DNA from: Earliella scabrosa
Lineage: Eukaryota > Basidiomycota > Agaricomycetes > Polyporales > Polyporaceae
Reading direction: 5' to 3'
Length of the DNA stretch: 64,000 nucleotides
NCBI GenBank assembly: GCA_022605405.1
Contig: JABYQQ010000022.1
Span: 620,001-684,000, forward strand
The position numbers and the translations under genes were made by a program. Each line of letters starts with the position of its first letter. Within the stretch, counting starts at the first letter, position 1. Shown piece by piece: positions 55,046 to 64,000 of the stretch. The notes under the pieces are model-generated. The model worked only from the letters and a program-made list of their open reading frames with translations, searched no databases and had not been told where the DNA came from.

Positions 55046-56325
55046 GTCGGTGAGCCGAGGGGGCGCAAAGTGTCAAAAGGTAGCGAAGGAGACAAAGAAT
55101 CGGCTGCCCGCAGCTCTCGGTGCATGGCACTGAAGAACGTCACTGAACGAAATGACGGAGGACCGGGAGAGGCGTAGTAGGAAAGCTGTGCGGGATGAGC
55201 AAAATAAATACAAACAAGTCGGCAACCGTGCACCGCCACTGACAGCACGGCCGGCGCCTACCTTCGAAGTTGAGTTGAGGTTCAACTTGATGTTGATAAC
55301 AGACGGACAACATCCACCTTCCTCCTCCTGTCGGCCCTGTCGCCAGAGTATGACGAGCTTCTATGCATGACGATAGGGTACGTGGCGGGGCTACTGTGCA
55401 GTTCTTTACCCGGGCCGACGACTCTCAGCCTCTCGGACACTGCCTCCCTGAACCATCCAAATATATGATACATCCTTGCTGATGTGGGAGTCGCCGAGGT
55501 CGGTCAGATGTTCAGAGAGGTTGCGCTACCCAAGCGCGAAAACCCAGCCATGTCTCTGGTCGTCCTTGACGGTCAGTTGGCCATCCAATTCGTGAGTGCA
55601 AACTCATCTCATCACCAACTCTCCTCTCGGCGGCCAAACATCATCAACAGGCACACATGCGATCTAGTGACACAGAGCGGCATATCTGGGGCCTTCAGGA
55701 GTCCGCAAGTCCGTGGAGACCTATATTTTGAACGCGCGCGGCGCCTGGCACCCGAACTGTAAGTTTACAAACGAGGGCTCCCATCAAATTCGTCAGGCCA
55801 GCAGTCCGAGGCGTTCTAACATCGCCCAGATGAATCAGAAAAATCATGGCGGAACCGCGATGCTGTGACTCGCAGGCACACCAGACGTGCATAGCTGACT
55901 CTGTTCACAGCTAGTAAGTAGATGCGAGCTTGCTGCTTAGGGGACTATAGCGTCCTCGGGTCCGAGTTGGTACCGACTCCCACTTGGTGATCATGGCGTA
56001 GACGACTCGCTAACAGCCTCGCGTGCGCTGAGTAGTGACGGTGACGGTGTGGCACGTTGCACGAGAATACTCGACCATCGATGTGCTTCCTTCCTACGAG
56101 CGGGATCATCACAGATAAGCTTGGAGCCGGAGCAGCGATCGAGGGCGGCGATAGGGGAGTCACAGTAAAGCTCAGCCGTGAAACAATTTGGTGCAATACG
56201 CTCAGGCCTCCTGAGGTTCAGGGGTGTTGACCTTCAATTTATGACCGCTCACGTTTCTGACTTCTCTCAGCTCGGTTTCGCTCACACCCACATCTCCATA
56301 CTGAAGCTACACTGGTACCATCGCA
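55046..56325. other. Intergenic region upstream of copy 4 and F-box c
   Basis: 1.3 kb. An open frame at 55484-55762 has no recognisable feature. Near 56095-56270 are blocks shared with the promoters of copies 2 and 3, including TTCAGGGGTGTTGACC. Confidence 0.5.
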
Positions 56326-57000
56326 AGTGAGTATTTATTTTGTCTGGTTGCGCCCTCATACGTTTCCTGCCCCATCTCATAGTATTGCTCTCAGTGTCTC
56401 GCTCTAGCACTCCTCCGCGCGACCTCCGATGCGGACTTCCTCGCTGAATGGATGGCGCGCGACGAGGCCAAGAAGAAAAAAGCCCGCGAACGTGAAGCGG
56501 CTGCCGAGGCAGAGGTACACATCCTTCTCTTCCGTCATCCATAGACTGAGAGAAACCCGCCCCTCTGCCACAGCGCATCCGCCGCGACGCCAAGCCTGCC
56601 TTCCTCGTCCACGCAAGCACCCCTCCGCGGCCGATGCCCACCTACGGGGATCACGACGGCCCCCGACCCATCTATGACGAGCAGCTGCGCGAGGTCTTCG
56701 AGGAGAAACTCGCGCCCCAGATCATGGACGCGCTAGACTCGATGAAGGTGCGCTGGAACAACCCATGTCGTCCGCATGCAGTACAACGACGAGAACGTTG
56801 GCGCTCGCGTCACCATCCTCATCGGCGTCGAGGTCGGATCCTTGACTAGAGAGGACGGCGCGGTCGCGGCTGCCAAGTGCCTCGAACTGCTAGAAGAATA
56901 CGAGGTCACTGCGACCGCCGAGGTTGCGATGCGGGAGTGTGTCATGTGGGGGGCGCTAGCATCCCCAAAGAAAATGCAGACACAGAGAAAGCGAGAGTGA
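56326..57000 (+). pseudogene. Tandem family copy 4, two frameshifts
   Basis: The leader exon ends with A at 56326; exon 2 starts TG at 56395 (split ATG again); exon 3 is 56574-57000. A one-base shift after MSRSSTPPRD throws the frame into an early stop, while the neighbouring frame carries DADFLAEWMARDEAKKKKAR. A second shift follows KVRWNN, before MQYNDENVGARVTILIGVEV and AAKCLELLEEYEV. Both shifts are inferred by alignment to copy 3. A sequencing error could mimic either one but hardly both. Confidence 0.7.
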
Positions 57001-57079
57001 TGGAATAGACGATGATTGCATGGCGCTAAGGATACAGCTGAGGTTATACTGCTGCTATACGTCCATGGTTTCATACTGC

Positions 57080-57694
57080 TCAGTCGTGGGGCGCACGGGC
57101 CTGGCCCATCGAGGCGGCCTTGCCCCCCGATTCGCGCAGCTCACCCTTCTCGTGCAGCTCGGGGTTGTTGGTCATCTTGCCCGTTAGCTACACGCACATG
57201 TGTTAGAAATGCGGCTACTAATTAAAAGGCGTTGAATATTACGCACTTTCTGGGTCTTGCCAATGATCTTGTCCGTCATCTTCGCATGGCCCTCAGGCAG
57301 GTTTGGGTTGCCGCCGATTGCGACGCCGCCTAACACGTAGCAAATGGCACTGTCAATCCTGGTTTGACGAGCATATGTACGATCAACACGTACCCTGCTC
57401 AGTAGGTTCGACGCCCAGCGGCCTGGCCTCCGTGAACGCTGAGCGTCCGTTGTCGGGCGTGTCATGCTGACCGCCGGCGACGACCTGGCGAGTGTCGGAA
57501 CCGGCGCCGTAGTTGCGCTCGTGCTCGTCTTGCCAGACGCGCGGGTTCTCGGTCACGTCCGTGCTGTAGTTGGGGGCATCCTGCGCGGCGCCGCGTGCGC
57601 CGGGGAGGACGTCGGAAGACTTGTGGACGTGGTGCGTCGGAGGAGGCTGGCTCGCGAAGGTGTTGCCGGCGCCGGTGAAGTTGTTCTGCGACAT
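57080..57694 (-). CDS. CsbD-like small stress-response protein
   Basis: Three exons (57694-57394, 57329-57247, 57187-57080) give 163 aa. The first two thirds are hydrophilic, Gly/Asn/Gln-rich and probably disordered (MSQNNFTGAGNTFASQPPPT). The C-terminal part, MTDKIIGKTQKLTGKMT then NPELHEKGELRESGGKAA, matches the CsbD-like repeat of fungal stress proteins (K..GK.Q...GK......L...G......GKA). No signal peptide or membrane segment; likely cytosolic. CsbD proteins are induced by general stress in bacteria, and the fungal role is unclear. A TATA box lies about 100 bp upstream. Confidence 0.7.
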
Positions 57695-58522
57695 GGCGAT
57701 GGTACGGATCAGATAATAAGAGGTGGGGAGGTTAAGTGCAAGGTGGAGGTTCTGGGTAGGAGTTGTAAGAGAGGATCTGACCGTCGCTGAGGGTATATAA
57801 GTGATTGCAACCAGTGGGGAGGGGGAGGTGAGGTGACGTCAGAGGCGTCATGCTGGAGTACTGCTCGGAAAGGCAAGTCTCCATCCAACATAAGACGCTC
57901 TTCGCAGCGTGCGGCACCGTGGGGTGAGCTTGACAACCTTCGCCGTTGTCCCGGAGAATGGATAGTTGAGTACGTACGTCGGGGTCTTTCTCATGACGTC
58001 AGTGATGGTTAGACCAGCGATGACCGGGACCCCCTCCTGCGCCAAAGGTCCGAGCTCGCCCCGCTCGACTTGCGCAAGGTTCGGCTGGGACAGCATGGAC
58101 ATCCTCCGCATCGAACACAGCTACCTTGAATGGTCAGTCACCCGGTCCGGCCGAATACTCCAAGACTGTCGCAATCCACCATATCGAACAGGTTGATTCC
58201 CGGAGAGGTGATGCATTTGCCTGGATGTCTATCTAGCTACTAGTCTGTACGTGAGTGAGTTATAATGCGCATAAGATACATGAAGTGAGCTGTGCAGTAT
58301 GATCGATGGTGCTGGCGATGGCGATCCATGTACGACGAGTGTAAGTGTAGAGCGGTCAGTGAGTGCGGCGAAAGCGATGTGTGCGATGCGAGGGAGCCAG
58401 CGAAGCGACGTGATTACCCAAGAACAGAGGGACGATATGCGAGGAATGCCTGCAGCAGGCATGGTGGAAGACAAGAGGGGGGAGGGGGAGGGGAGGGACG
58501 ACAGCACAACGGGCTCGGTCGC
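57695..58522. other. Spacer between CsbD-like and RPO41 genes
   Basis: Holds the CsbD-like promoter and the RPO41 3' flank. Short ORFs (such as 57848-58111, -) have no supporting features. Confidence 0.5.
57794..57800 (-). promoter_or_regulatory. TATA box of the CsbD-like gene
   Basis: TTATATA on the minus strand, 100-106 bp upstream of the ATG at 57694. Confidence 0.5.
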
Positions 58523-61500
58523 TCACGAGAAGAAGTACTGCGAGTCCTTGATCAACTGCACGTCGAACTTACCCTTCTCGGGAAGAGCGGGGAGCAGGTC
58601 GACGAGGTTCACGAACTTGCCGGCGAGGCGCGTCTCGATGTCGGCGTTCCTCGGGAGCCGCCGCCGCCGCTTCTTCGGCTTCTCCTCACCCTCGCCTTCG
58701 GCGTCCAGGGCAAGCTCCTCGTCCTCCTCAGACGGTTCGACCTCCTCGCCCTCACCCTCTTCTGAAGGGGCTTCTGTGAGGAGCTTCATGTCCTGGCTGG
58801 ACACGCCGAGCGCCTCAGGCGTGATGTTAAACTTCTTGAACGACGAGCCCGTGAGCGCGACGAGCGGCACCTTGTAGTCCGCGTAGCGCTCCTTGCACTA
58901 CCATCTCAACGTCAGCAACTATCGCACAACCCGCCAGACGGAAAAGACAGGGCTCACCTCATCAAGGAACGCCTTGAGCACGTTGGACGAGTGGAGCGCG
59001 ATGAACGTCTCGCGGATGATCGTCGACATCTGGTCAATGTCGCTCGGGTGCGTCCAGTACGAGTCGTGCACGGACGCAAAGGTCAGGCCCTGCGCGCGGC
59101 ACTCGAGCGCGGTCAGCATCATGTGCGTCGCGTCCAGGCTGTGGATGAAGTTCGGCGGGAACGCCGACGCCTGCTTCTGCGCGTTCACCGTCGACGGCGA
59201 GTTCGGGTCCGAGATGAACACCGTCTGGAGCGCCGTCATCACCTGCTTGCGCTTCACCGCCCGGTACGGCTGCACGATCGGCAGCCCGAGCGGCGTCGTC
59301 CACACGACGGACGTCATCTGCTCCTTCTTCCACCGCGGTCCGGTGTGTTTCCCCTTCTTCGTCGTCTTGGCGTCCTCGGACATGGACTCGACGAGCCGGT
59401 CGTTCGGGATCGCCTTCGCGATGAGCCGCGCGCACATGTTGAGCCACGTCTGAATCTCCTTCGCGCCCTTGAACAGGTCCCCGATGGACGCGAGCACCTT
59501 CTTGGCGAGGTACGCCGCAGAGAGCCAGCACAACTCGGGCGGGATGTCCCCACGCTCCCTGAGCTGGCGCTCAATCTGGTCGCGCGCGCCGATGAATGTG
59601 ACTCCGTAAACGGTCGTCATGACCTGCAAAGGGAGACACACGCACATTGAGCTCCGCGCCTCCGCTGCCGATGAAACCCTCGAGCCAAGGACTCACCGTC
59701 TGCTTCACCACCTTCCTCGAGATCTTGCCCGCAAGCGCCTCAGCGTACCGATTTCCCTTCTTGAGATCCTCCTGGATGGAGTCCTCCACCATTTTGGCGA
59801 CATACGTGTACACATCCGACGGACGGTCCGCCGCGGCGAGGTTGACCTGAGCCGCACCCTCCGCATCGCCACCGAGGGCAGCGTAGTGCTGCAGACCGTT
59901 ACAAGTACCATCCTGGTGCACCGGGAGCGGGCACTCGTACGCCTCGGGGTCGGGCGACTCGAGCGCATCCCTGAGTTCCATGCACGTCGCGAGGCACTGC
60001 CAGGGGTCGTCCGCCTTCATCCACCACCGCCTGCCCTCGAGGGGGCGCTCGGCGCTGTCGTAAATGTCGTCGAGATGGTCGTGGACAAACTCGACGCGCT
60101 CGTCGAAGCTCGCCTTGTCGTACCCGTACAAGTTGGCCAGGTGAATCTTCAGCCACCGCAGACCCCGCGCGCCGAGCGGCTTCGCCTCAGCAAAGAGGAG
60201 CAGCCCGCGGCTGAGGTCGTCGCCGATGTGGCTCAAGTGCGGCGGGATGGGATATGCGCGCCCACGGAAGTCGACGTTGTGGGGGAAGTAGATGGTGTCG
60301 CCAAGGAACTAGACAAAACATTCAGCTCCTCAAAACGTCGGCAGCGTAAGAAAGGAGGACGCTTACGGCACGAGCAATCTCGACCTTGTAGTTGACGCTG
60401 CAACGGTCCGAGTGGTTCGCCGCCTTGGCTTGCTGCCACGCCTTCTGCCGCTCGAGATACACGATCTTCGCCCTCTGGTCGACGTCGTAGTTCTCAGGCC
60501 GCTCAGGTTCCGGCTCGTCGGGGATCGCGGGCGGGATCTTGCAAAACCGCTCGCCCGAGTTCCACACGTGCAGCACCACGTCAAACACACGTCGGTTGAT
60601 CTGCCACGGCGTGCTCCCGAGCACATCCAACCCGGCGAAGACAAGCTCGAGCCGGCCCGCCTCCGACGCGTGCCGCAGGTACACCTCCTGCTCGCGCGAG
60701 TCCTTGAAGCGCATCGCCCACGAACGGCTGAAAAGGTATCCGCCGTTGTTGTAGCTCAGCCACGGCTTTGGCGGGATCAGCATCGGCAAGTGTCGCGGGT
60801 GCAGGGTCTCCGCCATGGGGTCCTTCGACATCCGCTCCGCTACGGCCTGATTGAACTTGATCACGCCGAGCCTCTGCCCGCGAACGTACTCTATCAAGTG
60901 GATAAAGGCGGGTTGCTCCTCGGAGCTGAGGCAAAGTCGTAAGCGTGAGGCAAACCTCGACTACAGACAACACTCACATCATCTCTTCCGTCCGTGGGTC
61001 CTTGACCGTTCTAATCACCGTCGCAACGTCTATAAGACAGTCGACGAGGAAACTGCCGACCTTGACCCGGATGAGCTGCGACCAATCCGATGTCCACTCC
61101 TCCGAATCCTCCATGTACTTCCGCGCCGTCACACGCCGCGCGTACAGATCCCGGTACCCGTCCCCAGTGAACACGCTGTTCTCGCCGCGCGCAGGGGCAG
61201 AGGTCGGGACCGCGAGTGAGATGTTGTTCTTCTTGCACATCTCCGCCTTGTACTCCTGCTCGACCGCACGCCCGACCGACAGCAGCGCACGCGCCGTCTT
61301 CATCCCGTCATTTACGCCGCCCGACCCGTGCAGGTGCATGATCTCCATGATCGTGATCAGCGACAGCTTCTCCGGCGTGAGCAGCCGCAGGAACGGGCTC
61401 AGCATCTCCTCGTCCTTGGGTTTCGCCTTCGTGGTCCGACGGCGCGCTGCACAGACGGTGAGAACGAACGAGACGCGGACAGGGACACAAACATACACGC

Positions 61501-62806
61501 ACCGAGCACCCGTTCCTCGATCACGAGGTTCTCCACCTCCGCCTGAATACGCGTCTGCAGCTTCTGGTGCCACTTCCACATCCAGCCACGCAGGTCGTTC
61601 GACTGCAGCCCCTTGCTCGGGAGCCCCAGACTGTCCATCTGCTCCGCCTGGTGTTTCATCCGTTCCACCGCGACGTTGTACACCGACTGCTCCAGCATCT
61701 TCTGTCGGAGCGCGACGTCCTCCGACAGCGCTCGCCGTGCAAGCACGACCTGCGACAGATGCCGCCGCAACGTCTGGAGGTTGAACGGCACGTCGCTGTC
61801 ATTTTCGGGGACTTCGCCCGACAGCCCTCTCATCGTCCCGTCTTCCTTCGACACGACCTCGATGGCAGGCTGCGACATATTAGGACCGTGGACGCATCCT
61901 CAGCAGTGATCAACGCACCTTGGGCCTGGTGACGGGTACCACCTCCGGCACATCCGCTAGCGGGTCCTCCAGCTGCTTCCCCAACGACTCCACCAGACCG
62001 AGCTCCGACACCACCGTCGACAAACCCATCGTCACCGCCGCCCGCGAGAGGGCTTTGATCGCCTCTGTCGCCTCGTCGCTGTTGGTGAACGAGCGGTCAG
62101 AGACGACGAGCGAGGGCGAAATCTCGCGGTAGATGATGTTCCGCAGGAGGTCGACCGGGTCGTGCACCTTCGCGCCGCTGATGAGCACCGGCGTGGGCGA
62201 GTCGGGGTTGAAACGGAGCCAGGCCTGGAGCATGATTGCGTACGTGTTCGCCGTCGGCTGGACCTTGTCCCTCCCGCTCTCCATGTCGTTGTAGAGAGCC
62301 CAGGCGTCCTCGATCCAGTTCGCCCTGTTCATCTCCTCGCGGTTCGTCGCCATCTCGAGGTAGGCCTCGAGGAAGAGGTTGTATATGCGGGGCTCGAGGA
62401 TGGGGTCGCCGCGGTGGGTCTCGCGGAGGAGCTCGAAGAAGTGCTTCGCGCGTGGTACGTCGTGGAGACCGTGGAGACATGCGTCCATGATGGCGACCTT
62501 GTCCGTGGTCGGTGAGTCGGTGAAGAAGATGTCGCCGTTGGCAGGAGAAGCATCGTCAGGAAGAGGTGGGGGAAGGATGACATACGGCGAGCGTCGCTGC
62601 AGGAAACCTTGCATTTCGCGAGGTGCGGTGCTCGTCATGTATGGCGGCAAGTCCTGACCGACAGAGCCCGACGAGGACAGAGACTCCTGCGCGTGCAGCT
62701 TTTTTGTCGGCGTCGAGTAGAGACGAGCCGGGCGAGGAAGGGTCTGACGAGTGTAGGATATGATGGCCGCACGCCGAGCCGCGTTCCTGCGCGTGAGCGG
62801 GATCAT
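58523..62806 (-). CDS. RPO41: Mitochondrial DNA-directed RNA polymerase
   Basis: Seven exons (62806-61919, 61869-61503, 61446-60978, 60925-60367, 60308-59697, 59623-58958, 58897-58523), all in phase, give 1,311 aa, usual for fungal Rpo41. The N-terminus (MIPLTRRNAARRAAIISYTR) is an Arg-rich mitochondrial presequence, followed by PPR-like helices (about residues 100-200). The T7-type polymerase core shows FRGRAYPIPPHLSHIGDDLS, the catalytic-Asp motif DGTCNGLQHYAALGGD (about 59870-59918), RKVVKQT|VMTTVYGVTF across an intron, and HDSYWTH (about 59050-59070). It ends in YFFS as in the family. It transcribes the mitochondrial genome with an Mtf1-type factor. Near the C-terminus is an acidic then basic insert (EEGEGEEVEPSEEDEE, KPKKRRRRLP). 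No lesions. Confidence 0.97.
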
Positions 62807-63292
62807 CGTCGTCGAGAGTGGGGAAGAGGGACAGAATTACGGTGACCAGCGCACAATGTGGCGGGAGTTAAGTCTCGCGCGCGCCCAAAAAAGTCGGGAG
62901 GGGTCAATTTGTCAGCGTCGAACTGTCCCACGCCGCCCGCCCTTACCTAATCTGGGCAGAGGACGGGGCGCTCGTCCTGCAAGTTGATGCGCCCGGCGCC
63001 TGTTATTTCTTACACGTGGTTACCCGTTTGCTTGCCTCCACTTGGAACATGGGCGTGTCGCAGAGTCACAATGTCTGACAACGCGACATATGGGACTTGA
63101 GCGGTTCAGCTACTCGTCTTATCCTCGGGCGACATCGTACGAGCCAAATATTGCATGCATACAGAGAGGCAACTTTACAGAACGAGGACAACGGTGCTAC
63201 ACCACGGTTGTAACTTGTAAGCCTTTCGTCAAAATCTCGCGCGTAGAGCATGGCCCGTCCGAGACGACGGCCATCCTTCGTGTCCCATGCCC
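62807..63292. other. Promoter region of RPO41 and 3' flank of secreted protein copy B
   Basis: 486 bp with no gene and no clear TATA box for RPO41, as is common for housekeeping genes. Confidence 0.5.
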
Positions 63293-63836
63293 TCAAGCGG
63301 TGACGGTGCGCGTGGTGGTGGTCGTGCGGCCGGTAGCAGTTCTAGTCACAACGACCACCGCGGTCGTCGTCGCGACACGAGTAGTCGTCCGCGTAGCAAA
63401 CGCCGTGCGGGTCGCAGTCGCGCGCACAGTGGTAGTGAGAGTCGACGTGGACCGCACAGTCGTGGTCGAGAACGCGGTCGCGAGGGCGGTAACCGTGAAC
63501 GTGTTTGAGATGGTCGTATATACGGTGTTTGTCGCGGTGTTCGTGACGGGGTTAGTGGTCTCGGTGACGGTGACGGTGTAGGCGGACTGTCCGCCGTCGT
63601 CTTGGCGCTTGTACGGGTGGGCCTCTGCGAAGAGGATGGGGTTCGTGAGGTTGGCGAGGAAGGCTACGCCGGGGAAGGAAAGCCCGCGGCCTTGAGGGAT
63701 GGCTGAGCGCGGGCAACATGAGCATCGGCGGTCACAGACGTTTGAATAAGCCCGACAAATACTCACCTTTCGCATCCCCTCCAGAGAGGGCAGCGAACGC
63801 GTAGGCGACGGCGGCGATGGGTTTGAAGACAAGCAT
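63293..63836 (-). CDS. Small secreted Thr-rich protein with Kex2-type site (copy B)
   Basis: Two exons (63836-63767, 63702-63293) give 159 aa. MLVFKPIAAVAYAFAALSGG is the signal peptide; after AIPQGRGLSFP comes a dibasic KR (HPYKRQDD), then a Thr/Val-rich tail (TVRSTSTLTTTVRATATRTA) ending TTTRTVTA. Exon 1 length (70 nt), intron phase and the tail are shared with copy A at 5330-5878. Predicted secreted and O-glycosylated; function unknown. A TATAA at about 63926 (-) lies roughly 90 bp upstream. Confidence 0.75.
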
Positions 63837-64000
63837 CACGTCGGACTGGGAGGGATTTTCGTGACGACAAGCGGCGGGGTAGAGTCGTGCGGTCGGGTAT
63901 GGCGGCAAAATGCCCTTGAAGCGTGTTATACCGCCCCGCGGGCGATCTTTTCGGAGCCCACGGCTCAAGTCGCGCTCCTCTCCACCTCTCGGAGAGTGCG
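63837..64000. other. Promoter of secreted protein copy B, window edge
   Basis: Contains only the TATA-like element noted for copy B. Confidence 0.4.

Noticed and set aside
55484..55762. Possible small gene (92 codons)
   Set aside because: No recognised motif, no paralogue in the window and no convincing downstream exon.
59619..60395. 258-codon plus-strand frame
   Set aside because: Antisense to RPO41 exons whose motifs are unmistakable.
1..64000. CRISPR arrays, prophage, operons
   Set aside because: No spaced identical direct repeats, no bacterial-type gene strings; the genome is eukaryotic with spliceosomal introns.

Overview
The window is nuclear DNA from a filamentous basidiomycete, most likely an Agaricomycete. 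I judge this from the many short (about 50-65 nt) GT-AG introns, the high GC content of the genes, and families typical of that group: basidiomycete terpene synthases, Plavaka-type transposons, DUF6532-like proteins and F-box-like expansions. No prokaryotic signal (operons, Shine-Dalgarno sites, CRISPR) is present. All gene models are manual splice reconstructions checked for reading phase.

Layout. 1-4147 (-): a very large Thr/Ser-rich mucin-like secreted protein, cut by the window edge. 5330-5878 (+): a small secreted Thr-rich protein whose paralogue sits at the other end of the window (63293-63836, -). 6160-15880: a terpene synthase gene (-) split by an 8.1 kb Plavaka-type DNA transposon (6663-14795) that carries a transposase (+) and a divergent companion gene (-). 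17273-18769 (+): F-box-like copy a. 18770-22014: an AT-rich, repeat-filled gap. 22015-23643 (-): an intact terpene synthase paralogue. 24152-35881: a second Plavaka-type element with the same two-gene divergent layout, itself hit by a 716 bp hAT-like MITE, a 288 bp MITE and a 2.58 kb near-perfect palindrome. 37190-38603 (+): F-box-like copy b. 40289-41407 (-) and 42029-43054 (+): a divergent housekeeping pair, SUR7/PalI-like membrane protein and histone H2A.Z. 43722-57000: four tandem copies of an unnamed gene family whose start codon is split by an intron. Of these, copy 1 has stops, copy 2 is interrupted by a Ty1/Copia retrotransposon (45203-51569), copy 3 is intact and copy 4 is frameshifted; F-box-like copy c lies between copies 3 and 4. 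57080-57694 (-): CsbD-like stress protein. 58523-62806 (-): mitochondrial RNA polymerase.

How it fits together. Conserved single-copy genes (H2A.Z, SUR7-like, RPO41, CsbD-like) are intact. The blocks between them are duplicated gene families (terpene synthase x2, F-box x3, tandem family x4, secreted protein x2) invaded by nested transposons, and target-site duplications and intact paralogues let the insertion order be read. The most notable pattern is that three elements (8.1 kb, 11.7 kb and a 357 bp MITE) share the terminus CATCAG and a 2-bp target duplication, and that both large ones pair a Plavaka-type transposase with a divergently transcribed DUF6532-like protein.
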